Source of the DNA: Bacilli bacterium
GTDB taxonomy: Bacteria > Bacillota > Bacilli > Bacillales > Amphibacillaceae
Direction: 5' to 3'
Assembly (NCBI GenBank): GCA_012518125.1
Contig: JAAYTF010000050.1
Coordinates: forward strand, 1-51,632
DNA: 51,632 nucleotides
Part shown: one piece after another, positions 1-6,384 of the stretch
How positions within the stretch are numbered: the stretch's first letter is position 1
Layout of the letters: each line of letters opens with the position of its first letter
Made by a program: the position numbers and the translations under genes
Notes under the pieces: generated by a model
Told to the model about the DNA's origin: nothing
Databases searched by the model: none
The model's input: only the letters and a program-made list of their open reading frames with translations

Positions 1-626
1 AGCTGTTTTGCTTTACCAAGTTTTTGCCTTAACGATTTATATTTACGCCTAACATATTTGTTTTGTCTTCCGTTTCCAAAGAATTTGGTTTTGCCATTAC
101 TTGTTACGGCTACTGCTGGTACTTTTAATCCAAAATCTACTCCCATTATGTTTTTATCATTGCTTTGTTTTTCTGGTACATCTACAACTATTTGAGCTAT
201 CCATTTACCCGATTTTTTAGTTATTCTTAATGTTCCTAATTTATTATTTAGTTGTTGTTTTTGATAATCAGTTAGTATAGTTTTTACTTTTATTCTTTGG
301 GATTTTCCATTAATCATAACTGGAAAACTCAAACAATCATTTATTTTATAATTTTGATTATTCCATATGCATACTGGCTTCCTTAATACAGATAGTTTAT
401 TAGTTTTCTTGTATTTTTTATAGACACTTCTAGCATCCTGTATTGCTTGATTTTTTACTGCACTTGGTAGATTTGCTTTAATATTTTTTGATGTTAGCTT
501 TGTATGCCCATTGATCATAATTTGAACTATGCTGTTTACTGTATCAATATATTCAGTTAAAGTTTGTTCCAAATATTGTTCTTGTTCTTTAGTAGGTATT
601 ATTTTAAACTTAACTGTTAGCTTCAT
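1..626 (-). CDS. tnpB: TnpB, RNA-guided nuclease/accessory protein of IS605-type element (5' part)
   Basis: N-terminal 208 codons of a TnpB (IS605 OrfB) protein; the rest is beyond the window. The start ATG at 626 is preceded by a good ribosome-binding site (AGGTGG). The N-terminal half is the wedge/helical region typical of TnpB. Near the visible end is the first RuvC motif, GVDFGLKVPAVAV, holding the first catalytic Asp, followed by the usual basic stretch. TnpB proteins are ancestors of Cas12 and cut DNA guided by an omega RNA from the element's right end. The visible part has no stop or frameshift, so the gene may be intact. Codon use is far more AT-rich than in the host genes. The second and third catalytic acids and the zinc finger cannot be checked here. 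Confidence 0.88.
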   Translation of the reverse strand, partial: MKLTVKFKIIPTKEQEQYLEQTLTEYIDTVNSIVQIMINGHTKLTSKNIKANLPSAVKNQAIQDARSVYKKYKKTNKLSVLRKPVCIWNNQNYKINDCLSFPVMINGKSQRIKVKTILTDYQKQQLNNKLGTLRITKKSGKWIAQIVVDVPEKQSNDKNIMGVDFGLKVPAVAVTSNGKTKFFGNGRQNKYVRRKYKSLRQKLGKAKQ

Positions 627-674
627 GATTCACCACCTTTCTATGCATTCTAATGAGCCTTCATCCCAATGGCT

Positions 675-689
675 AAAGCCATGGGCTTT
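675..689 (-). repeat. Subterminal hairpin of IS left end
   Basis: AAAGCC (675-680) and GGCTTT (684-689) form a perfect 6-bp stem with a 3-nt loop, 13 bases inside the proposed left end at 702. Imperfect subterminal hairpins of this kind are what the single-strand transposase TnpA recognises in IS200/IS605 elements. Confidence 0.75.
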
Positions 690-692
690 CGG

Positions 693-1187
693 CTAAGTTA
701 TCGTAAAGACATGTGCCGGAATGAACAAACCTTCAAGCTCACGCGCCATCTTTTGCAGCGTCCGGCCGGTTTCGTAGACGCGTTGTGAACTTAAGCGGAT
801 ATTTTTCATCCGGCGTTTAAGCCAAGCGGAAAACTGCTCCATCGCCTCCACGGTCGGCAAAAAGACGAGCACGTGAAACGGCCCTTGTGAATCTTCGTCG
901 TATATTTCCAGTTCGGAACCGATAAGAAGCGTCACGTTATGAAAGCGGATGCCGCCTCCGGAAAGCTCATACGCTTCCTCGTTTGCGATCAATTGTTTCA
1001 CTTCCGACAAGACGTTCGGTACGTGGCAGTCGACAATGCCGATCAATTCGATCCCTTTATCGTTGTCGGCGGTATGTAGAATGTTTGTCAACGTCAAATC
1101 TTTCGAGGCGCTTATTTTCACTGGATTTTGGAAACGATCGCTTCCGACATGGACGTGCAAATCGGCAAATACAGTCTGAAACATCAT
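693..1187 (-). pseudogene. yqxK: YqxK, endonuclease Q/PHP-family protein, truncated by IS
   Basis: 5' fragment of yqxK, a PHP-domain protein related to endonuclease Q (cleaves beside deaminated bases) and adjacent to nudF in many Bacillaceae. The start ATG overlaps the nudF stop by 4 bases, so the two are translationally coupled. The fragment has the PHP motif FADLHVHVG at the N-terminus. It ends after the typical IPAHVFT stretch, where the family continues; full-length proteins are about twice as long. The last two residues and the stop are encoded by the left end of the IS element at 702. The C-terminal half, and with it part of the metal site, is lost, so the product is almost certainly inactive. 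Whether the remaining host sequence lies beyond the element cannot be seen. Confidence 0.85.
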
Positions 1188-1732
1188 CCTCTCCCCAGCA
1201 ACATTTTGACGTATAATACCGCATAGGCCGTTTTTGCGTCATGAATTTTTTGCTCTTTCACATACTGTTCCGCTTCTTCAAGTGTGAGCTCAACGATTTC
1301 GATTAATTCATCTTCATCTCCGCTCACTTTTTCCTCCAACTTGACGAGTTCGTTTGAAAAATATAAGTGGATGATCTCATCGGCAAATCCAGGCGACGTA
1401 TAAAACGATGTGACATATTTCAAGTTTTTCGTCGTATAACCGGTCTCTTCCTCCAATTCACGGAGCGCCGTGACGTGCGGCTCCTCACCTTTTTCGATTT
1501 TTCCGGCCGGGATTTCCACGAGCGTGCGTTCCAACGGTTTGCGGAATTGTTTCACCATGACTAATTTGCCTTCATCTGTCAGCGGGATGACGGCCACCGC
1601 TCCCGGGTGTTTGACGACTTCTCGTTTCGAACGCATCCCATTAGGCAATTCAACATCGTCAACGTGCAATGAAATGAGATTGCCACGGAATATTTCTTCC
1701 CGATGGATCGTTTTTTCTTCAAACTGCTTCAT
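1184..1732 (-). CDS. nudF: ADP-ribose pyrophosphatase, Nudix hydrolase
   Basis: Nudix hydrolase of 182 aa, close to the 185 aa of B. subtilis NudF. The family splits ADP-ribose into AMP and ribose 5-phosphate in the cytoplasm. A complete Nudix box lies at about residues 77-99 (GKIEKGE, then RELEEETGY), with the metal-binding glutamates intact. An N-terminal beta region precedes it, as usual for ADP-ribose-specific members. It is first in a pair with yqxK, overlapping by 4 bases. A TATAAT (1765-1770) upstream is a likely -10; the matching -35 is weak. In B. subtilis this pair lies elsewhere in the genome, so its position next to cotE is a rearrangement. Confidence 0.93.
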   Translation of the reverse strand: MKQFEEKTIHREEIFRGNLISLHVDDVELPNGMRSKREVVKHPGAVAVIPLTDEGKLVMVKQFRKPLERTLVEIPAGKIEKGEEPHVTALRELEEETGYTTKNLKYVTSFYTSPGFADEIIHLYFSNELVKLEEKVSGDEDELIEIVELTLEEAEQYVKEQKIHDAKTAYAVLYVKMLLGRG

Positions 1733-1764
1733 CGTAGTGCTCCTCTCCGACGTTACTAATGGTT

Positions 1765-1770
1765 ATTATA
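1765..1770 (-). promoter_or_regulatory. Possible sigma-A -10 of nudF
   Basis: The minus strand reads TATAAT here, about 33 bases before the nudF start. The hexamer 17 bases upstream (ATGTTA) matches the -35 consensus poorly, so the call rests mainly on the perfect -10. Confidence 0.4.
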
Positions 1771-1815
1771 GATGATTTCGTAATATTTAACATTTTTTAT
1801 AAATAAAAAAGAAAA

Positions 1816-1837
1816 GGAAAAGATCATCTTCTTTTCC
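1816..1837 (-). terminator. Rho-independent terminator of cotE
   Basis: On the minus strand an 8-bp stem (GGAAAAGA and TCTTTTCC) with a 6-nt loop is followed by a T-rich run. It overlaps the last codons and stop of cotE. Confidence 0.7.
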
Positions 1838-2360
1838 CTTTAATGAAATCAGAACGTTCATCGTCATAGCGGTCTTCTTTAAATGAAACCCGGGAAAACG
1901 GTTCGACTCTGACATTTACTTTCGTTTCCCCAATGACTTTGACTAAAAATTCTCTTTCCACTTCCACCGCTATTTTATTTCCTTCTGCATCAATTTTGCA
2001 CTGTAGGCAATTAGGCTGTTGGAGGCTTTTTACGATGATGTCGTAATGATCATTGAAGCAATGCTCATCACGATGCGAAAGTTCGACTTCGTCACAATAT
2101 TCAATTTTTTCAGAGATGACTTCCGTTTTCGTATTTTCATGGAATGAATACCAAACATTTATATCGTAACTGCCATGGATTTCGACGATATCTTTGTTTT
2201 TCTTTTTCGCATGGTATTTATGGTTGATGATCCAACAACCTAACACACTCGAAGGTCTATGGGCCGGGAGGACATAATCGGTTGACTTAGTTCGTTTTCG
2301 TCCCTTTCCACAAACAGCTTTCGTAATAATTTCTCTATATTCTGATTCACGAAATGACAT
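1824..2360 (-). CDS. cotE: Outer spore coat morphogenetic protein CotE
   Basis: CotE, 178 aa, organises assembly of the outer spore coat around the forespore. Recognition rests on strong family stretches: EYREIITKAV near the N-terminus, then PSS-LG-WIINHKY, YDINVWYS, NTKTEV, LQQPNCL, and VEREFLVKVIGETKV near residue 140. The start at 2360 follows a strong GGAGGGTG site. The last 25 or so residues (from RVEPFSR) are rich in Lys and Arg mixed with Asp and Glu and end KGKRR. The B. subtilis protein, as I recall it, ends in a long acidic tail. The gene follows ricA as in B. subtilis, but mutS and mutL, which normally come next, are replaced by nudF. Developmental (sigma-E/K) control is expected. 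Confidence 0.93.
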   Translation of the reverse strand: MSFRESEYREIITKAVCGKGRKRTKSTDYVLPAHRPSSVLGCWIINHKYHAKKKNKDIVEIHGSYDINVWYSFHENTKTEVISEKIEYCDEVELSHRDEHCFNDHYDIIVKSLQQPNCLQCKIDAEGNKIAVEVEREFLVKVIGETKVNVRVEPFSRVSFKEDRYDDERSDFIKGKRR

Positions 2361-2415
2361 CGTTACGCACCCTCCTCTTTAGTCATAGTCATTTTATGCA
2401 AGGCTAACACCTAAA

Positions 2416-2438
2416 GTGCATACCTTTTTCAGGTGCAC
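2416..2438. repeat. Bulged inverted repeat between cotE and DUF378 gene
   Basis: GTGCA-TA-CCT (2416-2425) pairs with AGGTGCAC (2431-2438), leaving a 2-nt bulge and a 5-nt loop. It lies in the divergent promoter region 2361-2555. It could be an operator or part of the cotE leader RNA; there is no T-run to make it a terminator. Function unknown. Confidence 0.4.
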
Positions 2439-2555
2439 ATTGCGAAGGGTGATTGTCATTTTTTATAAAAAAAAATAAAGAAAAGTAATATTTATCGTGT
2501 TTTTGGAAAAAGTATATATGAAAAGAATAAATCGATTGGAAAAGGATGTGTGAGC

Positions 2556-2867
2556 ATGGATATTTTAAGAAGGATCGCGTTGATTTTAGTCATCATTGGC
2601 GCGATAAACTGGGGATTAATAGGTTTTTTTAATTATGACTTAGTTGCGGCCATCTTCGGCGGTCAACAGTCCGTCATCGCAAGAATCATCTACGCACTCG
2701 TCGGCATCAGCGGATTGTATGCTTTGACGATCTTCTTCACCGGTCTTGATGAGCCGGATGATGACCGTGTCAGAACGGTCCGGCCGGATTATCGGACGGA
2801 ATTCGGCAGCGATTTTGAATCTTATACGAAGCAACGCGATGAAACATCAAAAAAAGAGGGCGATTAA
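2556..2867 (+). CDS. DUF378 family small membrane protein (YuzA-like)
   Basis: The only plus-strand gene here: 103 aa, two predicted membrane helices (about residues 4-27 and 38-60) and a charged cytoplasmic tail rich in Asp, Arg and Glu. The motif INWGLIGFFNYDLVAAIFGG is diagnostic of DUF378. No biochemical function is known for the family. I take the ATG at 2556, which lies 9 bases after an AAGGA site; the in-frame GTG at 2550 is only 3 bases from it. The gene sits between ricA and cotE, divergent from cotE and convergent with ricA, sharing a bidirectional terminator with ricA. In B. subtilis nothing intervenes between ricA and cotE, so it is a local insertion. Confidence 0.9.
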   Translation: MDILRRIALILVIIGAINWGLIGFFNYDLVAAIFGGQQSVIARIIYALVGISGLYALTIFFTGLDEPDDDRVRTVRPDYRTEFGSDFESYTKQRDETSKKEGD

Positions 2868-2880
2868 GCCCTCTTTTTTT
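2849..2880. terminator. Bidirectional terminator between DUF378 gene and ricA
   Basis: A perfect 13-bp stem: AAAAAAAGAGGGC (2849-2861) pairs with its complement (2868-2880), with a 6-nt loop. It has A-runs and T-runs on both sides, so it works in either direction. The DUF378 stop codon is in the loop and the ricA stop overlaps the right arm. Confidence 0.92.
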
Positions 2881-3331
2881 ATTCGTTCGCATCTGCCGTA
2901 TGTTTGTCGAGATCTTCGTAATTTCTTCTCAATTCCGTCCCCGTCGTTCCCTTCAACAAATCACCGCCGGTGTCGCGGATGACGTGGTTCGTCACTTCAC
3001 GGGCGATCGTTCCGGAAACGAGCTGCAAGACGTCATTGACGACCATTTGGATTTCCTTAAATTCTTGCACGAGTGGGATTTCATCCAGTTCGTCCTGCAC
3101 CTTTTCAAGTTCGGCTTCAACTTTTTTCAACGCCTCTGTTTTGTTATACGCCTGCAAATTGACCGCCTGTTTTTGCAATCGTTTAATGCGAGCGATGAGC
3201 TGCTGGACTTTTTCATTTTTGTTGATTTGGACTTCGAGTTCTTTGAATCGTTCGATTTCTTCGGTTCTCGCAAGCATCGCAGCTAAATGTTTTGCTTCAT
3301 CCAATACTTCTTTGCGGGAATATATTCTCAT
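2879..3331 (-). CDS. ricA: RicA (YmcA), regulator of RNase Y activity and development
   Basis: RicA/YmcA family protein, 150 aa, mostly helical with a coiled-coil centre (KNEKVQQLIARIKRLQKQAV, residues about 38-57). In B. subtilis it joins RicF and RicT in a complex that steers RNase Y cleavage and promotes Spo0A phosphorylation, competence and biofilm formation. It starts one base after the miaB stop, with a GAGGTG site 7 bases upstream, so it is co-transcribed with miaB. The translated protein contains no cysteine at all. The B. subtilis complex carries iron-sulfur clusters and the B. subtilis protein, as I recall it, has a C-terminal Cys, so ligand supply may differ here. Confidence 0.9.
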   Translation of the reverse strand: MRIYSRKEVLDEAKHLAAMLARTEEIERFKELEVQINKNEKVQQLIARIKRLQKQAVNLQAYNKTEALKKVEAELEKVQDELDEIPLVQEFKEIQMVVNDVLQLVSGTIAREVTNHVIRDTGGDLLKGTTGTELRRNYEDLDKHTADANE

Positions 3332-3332
3332 T

Positions 3333-4901
3333 TTATTTCACCTCAGTTGTTTGGTTTACAAATTCGCCTTCGAGCGACCACGTTTTTGCTTCCGTAATTT
3401 TCACGTCGACGATTTCACCGATGACGGACTTCGGCCCTTTGAAGTTGACCACTTTGTTCTTTTCCGTATAACCGGATAAAACGTTAGGGTCTTTTTTGCT
3501 TTCGCCTTCAACGAGCACTTTGACCGTTTTTCCTTCATATTTTTCCATCGCTTCGCGCGATAAACGGTTCACCAATTCGTTTAGGCGGTATAACCGTTCT
3601 TTTTTCACTTCCATCGGCACGCTGTCTTTTTGGACGGCTGCCGGCGTTCCTTCACGCGGTGAATAGATGAACGTATAGGCGGATTCAAAGCCGACTTCCT
3701 CCACTAAAGACATCGTTTCTTCAAATTGCTCATCCGTCTCGTTCGGGAAGCCGACGATGATATCGGTGGATAATGCGACATTTGGTATCGCCGCTTTGAT
3801 TTTGCTTACGAGTTCCAAATATTCTTCACGCGTATATTTGCGGTTCATTTTGCGCAAGATTTCGTTGCTGCCTGACTGAACCGGCAAATGAATGTGCGGC
3901 ATCAAGTTGCCGCCTTTGGCAAGCACCTCGATGACATGGTCGTCAAAATCGCGTGGGTGGGGTGATGTAAAACGGACACGTGGAATATCGATTTTGCGAA
4001 TGTCATCGAGAAGGTCGCCGAAACGGTAATCGATGTCGGTGAAATCTTTTCCGTACGCGTTGACATTTTGGCCAAGAAGCGTGATTTCTTTATACCCTTG
4101 CGCCGCAAGATGTCTCACTTCTTGGATGATGTCTTCCGGACGGCGGCTGCGTTCTTTACCGCGAGTCATCGGCACGATACAGTACGTACAGAACTTGTCG
4201 CAGCCGTACATGATGTTCACCCAGGCTTTGATCTTGCCTTGGCGTGCCTTAGGCAAGTTTTCGACGATATCGCCTTCTTTCGACCACACCTCCACCACTT
4301 GCGCTTTGCTGAACATCGCTTCCTTCAGCAATTTTGGCAAGCGGTGAATATTGTGCGTACCGAAAATGAGATCGACGTATTGGTGCTTTTCCAAAATGCG
4401 ATTGACGACATTTTCCGTCTGCGGCATGCAGCCGGAAACACCGATGATCATGTCAGGTTTTTCCACTTTGAACTGTTTGAGATGGCCGATTTCGCCGAAC
4501 ACTTTATTTTCCGCATTTTCACGGATTGCGCACGTATTTAAAATGATGATATCGGCTTCTTCTTCTTTCGTCGTCGCTTCGTAGCCCATTTCCATCAACA
4601 TGCCGGCCATCGTTTCGGAATCGTGCTCGTTCATTTGGCATCCATACGTACGGATGAGGAATTTCTTGCCTTCCCCGATGTTTTTCATATCATCCGGTAT
4701 TTCAAAGTCGTACAAGATTTTCACTTGTTCACGACCGCGTTTACGTGCTTTGCGTATATCTGGAGGTTGGTACGTCGTTTGGAAATAGATTGCGAAATCT
4801 TCCGTCGTTTTTTCAGACAACGGTTTGTCCTGGCTGGATTTTCTGTCCGCGGACAAATCCGTTCTCAATTTTGTTGATTCTAGTCGTTGCTTTTCGTTCA
4901 T
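3333..4901 (-). CDS. miaB: tRNA-2-methylthio-N6-dimethylallyladenosine synthase
   Basis: MiaB, 522 aa, a radical-SAM methylthiotransferase that turns i6A37 of tRNAs into ms2i6A37. The UPF0004 domain carries three cluster cysteines ([20 protein letters not shown] and GCMPQ). The radical-SAM motif CDKFCTYC lies near residue 234, and a C-terminal TRAM domain (from about residue 445) binds the tRNA. The first 70 residues form the charged extension typical of Bacillus MiaB. A GAAAGGAG site precedes the ATG at 4901. It is first in an operon with ricA. tdh and kbl, which separate miaB from spoVS in B. subtilis, are absent. Confidence 0.97.
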   Translation of the reverse strand: MNEKQRLESTKLRTDLSADRKSSQDKPLSEKTTEDFAIYFQTTYQPPDIRKARKRGREQVKILYDFEIPDDMKNIGEGKKFLIRTYGCQMNEHDSETMAGMLMEMGYEATTKEEEADIIILNTCAIRENAENKVFGEIGHLKQFKVEKPDMIIGVSGCMPQTENVVNRILEKHQYVDLIFGTHNIHRLPKLLKEAMFSKAQVVEVWSKEGDIVENLPKARQGKIKAWVNIMYGCDKFCTYCIVPMTRGKERSRRPEDIIQEVRHLAAQGYKEITLLGQNVNAYGKDFTDIDYRFGDLLDDIRKIDIPRVRFTSPHPRDFDDHVIEVLAKGGNLMPHIHLPVQSGSNEILRKMNRKYTREEYLELVSKIKAAIPNVALSTDIIVGFPNETDEQFEETMSLVEEVGFESAYTFIYSPREGTPAAVQKDSVPMEVKKERLYRLNELVNRLSREAMEKYEGKTVKVLVEGESKKDPNVLSGYTEKNKVVNFKGPKSVIGEIVDVKITEAKTWSLEGEFVNQTTEVK

Positions 4902-4940
4902 CCAAAGAAGCTCCTTTCAAAATAAACTATTACCTAAATA

Positions 4941-4969
4941 AGTATATAACTTTTAGCTTAAAAGGACAA
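4941..4969 (-). promoter_or_regulatory. Likely sigma-A promoter of miaB-ricA
   Basis: Minus strand: -35 TTGTCC (4964-4969), 17-bp spacer, -10 TATACT (4941-4946), about 40 bases before the miaB start. The match is 4/6 and 5/6. Confidence 0.55.
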
Positions 4970-5031
4970 TGTTTGCTATCGAGAACATATCGGTTTCATC
5001 TCGCTTTTAATCAAGTTCCTTAAAAATAACA

Positions 5032-5056
5032 AAAACTACCTATGGAAGGTAGTTTT
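5032..5056 (-). terminator. Rho-independent terminator of spoVS
   Basis: AAAACTACC (5032-5040) pairs with GGTAGTTTT (5048-5056), with a 7-nt loop. On the minus strand it is followed by a T-rich tract; it lies 40 bases after the spoVS stop. Confidence 0.85.
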
Positions 5057-5096
5057 GCGAGAATTGTGTTAAAGTTTTCTTTTTCTTTTTCCTTTG

Positions 5097-5357
5097 CTAC
5101 CGAGGCTCGACAATCAGTTTAATTGCAGTTCTTTCTTCATTATCGATCATAATATCGGTAAATGCAGGGATGCAAATGAGATCTACTCCGCTTGGTGCCA
5201 CGAAACCTCTTGCAATCGCAACTGCTTTAATTGCCTGGTTCAATGCTCCGGCTCCAATCGCTTGTAGTTCTGCTGAACCATTCTCCCGTAAAACATTTGC
5301 TAACGCGCCAGCTACTGAGTTAGGATTTGACTTTGCTGAAACTTTTAAAACATCCAC
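5097..5357 (-). CDS. spoVS: Stage V sporulation protein S
   Basis: SpoVS, 86 aa, exactly the family length. It is a small dimeric Alba-like nucleic-acid-binding fold protein. In B. subtilis its loss blocks spore coat and stage V development and affects septation. The sequence is extremely conserved: AKSNPNSVAGALANVLRE, then IGAGALNQA-KAVAIARGF, and the end ERTAIKLIVEPR. The start is GTG at 5357, 9 bases after GGAGG. It has its own terminator and about 130 bases of AT-rich DNA upstream (5358-5489). A sigma-H promoter would be expected there, but I could not find a convincing one. Confidence 0.96.
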   Translation of the reverse strand: MDVLKVSAKSNPNSVAGALANVLRENGSAELQAIGAGALNQAIKAVAIARGFVAPSGVDLICIPAFTDIMIDNEERTAIKLIVEPR

Positions 5358-5489
5358 TACGTAGTACCTCCTTCATAAACATATATATAGATAGATGTAT
5401 TGCTACTATATTCTAGAAAGCGATGCCTTATTACTTAATTATGCACAAACTTGCCAAGATTACAATCATTTTCTTTCAAAAAAGCGATT

Positions 5490-6299
5490 TCAATTATTAT
5501 TATAATCGAAAAACGGACGTTCGTCATTAATAATTATCCGCTCAATTTTTTCAGTTTTTCCAGTGATTGGATTCAATTTTATAAAACACCCGTTCAATTG
5601 GTTGGGCCCGTTTTTTTCGACTTCAAACCGCGTCGGCAAATTCGTCAAAAAACGATTGATGACCGCTTCTTTTTGGACGCCGATAATGCCGTTATATGCT
5701 CCTGTCATACCGACATCGGTGATGTACCCCGTCCCCTTCGGCAATACCCGCTCATCAGCGGTCTGTACGTGTGTGTGCGTACCGATCACGGCGCTTGCCA
5801 AGCCGTCGACGTACCAGCCAAAAGCGAGCTTCTCGCTCGTCGCCTCGGCATGAAAGTCGATGATGATTTTATTCGTTCTCTCAAGCGCTTCTTCGATCAA
5901 ACGCTTGCCGACCGTAAAAGGATTGTCATTGGCTTCCAAGAAAGTCCTTCCTTGCAAGTTGATGACAGCCGCTTCTTCATCGTTCACGGTCACGTAGACG
6001 ATGCCTTTGCCAGGGTTATTTTCGGGATAGTTGGCTGGACGGACTAAATAGTCTGCGTCATCGATGAAATCGAAAATTTCTTTTCTGTCCCACGTATGAT
6101 TGCCTAACGTCACTACTTGCGCACCGGCTTGCAACAATTGTTTATAAATTTTTTCCGTGATCCCTTTTCCGGATGCCGCATTCTCACCGTTGACGATCGT
6201 CAATTGCGGGCGATACTTTTCTTTCAGTTTTGGCAAGTAGTTGCTGAGCATCTCTCTTCCTGGGGAACCAACTACATCTCCGATAAATAATATATTCAT
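5490..6299 (-). CDS. ymdB: 2',3'-cyclic-nucleotide phosphodiesterase YmdB
   Basis: YmdB metallophosphoesterase, 269 aa (B. subtilis 264). It hydrolyses 2',3'-cyclic nucleotides; in B. subtilis it controls the switch between motility and biofilm and interacts with RNase Y. Metal-site motifs are all visible: IGDVVGSPGR (Asp), VNGENAA (Glu, Asn), LGNHTWDR, FHAEATSEK, and GTHTHVQTADER (two His). It lies downstream of rny, as in B. subtilis, but a strong hairpin terminator separates the two. Expression therefore depends on read-through or on a promoter I could not identify in the short gap. Confidence 0.96.
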   Translation of the reverse strand: MNILFIGDVVGSPGREMLSNYLPKLKEKYRPQLTIVNGENAASGKGITEKIYKQLLQAGAQVVTLGNHTWDRKEIFDFIDDADYLVRPANYPENNPGKGIVYVTVNDEEAAVINLQGRTFLEANDNPFTVGKRLIEEALERTNKIIIDFHAEATSEKLAFGWYVDGLASAVIGTHTHVQTADERVLPKGTGYITDVGMTGAYNGIIGVQKEAVINRFLTNLPTRFEVEKNGPNQLNGCFIKLNPITGKTEKIERIIINDERPFFDYNNN

Positions 6300-6350
6300 G
6301 TCTGTCTTTCTTCTCCTTAATTTGAACTTTCTTCCATGATAAGAGAAATT

Positions 6351-6384
6351 GTAAAAAAGCGGTGAATCATAACCGCTTTTTTAC
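6351..6384 (-). terminator. Rho-independent terminator of rny
   Basis: A perfect 13-bp stem GTAAAAAAGCGGT / ACCGCTTTTTTAC (6351-6363, 6372-6384) with an 8-nt loop, immediately after the rny stop. The T-run is in the descending arm. It probably lowers ymdB transcription relative to rny. Confidence 0.88.

Larger units (their letters stand above)
1..702 (-). mobile_element. IS200/IS605-family element, left end and tnpB (partial)
   Basis: Insertion element entering from the left edge; its right end lies outside the window. On the minus strand the host gene yqxK reads to TTTAC (707-703). The sequence then changes abruptly to AT-rich DNA with a subterminal hairpin (675-689) and a TnpB reading frame. 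Insertion directly 3' of a TTAC-type tetranucleotide or pentanucleotide, with no target duplication, is the known behaviour of this family. I place the left end at 702. The boundary rests on the loss of yqxK coding sense plus the target motif; the other end cannot be seen. No tnpA is visible, so it may be a tnpB-only (IS1341-like) copy. Confidence 0.85.

Noticed and set aside
2361-2555. Sigma-E or sigma-K promoter for cotE
   Set aside because: GCACTTT and CATAAAAT at a spacing of about 15 partly fit sigma-E, but with two -35 mismatches in very AT-rich DNA I could not separate this from chance.
5358-5489. Sigma-H promoter for spoVS
   Set aside because: AAGGCAT and GAATAT resemble sigma-H elements but are only about 9 bases apart, too close to be functional.
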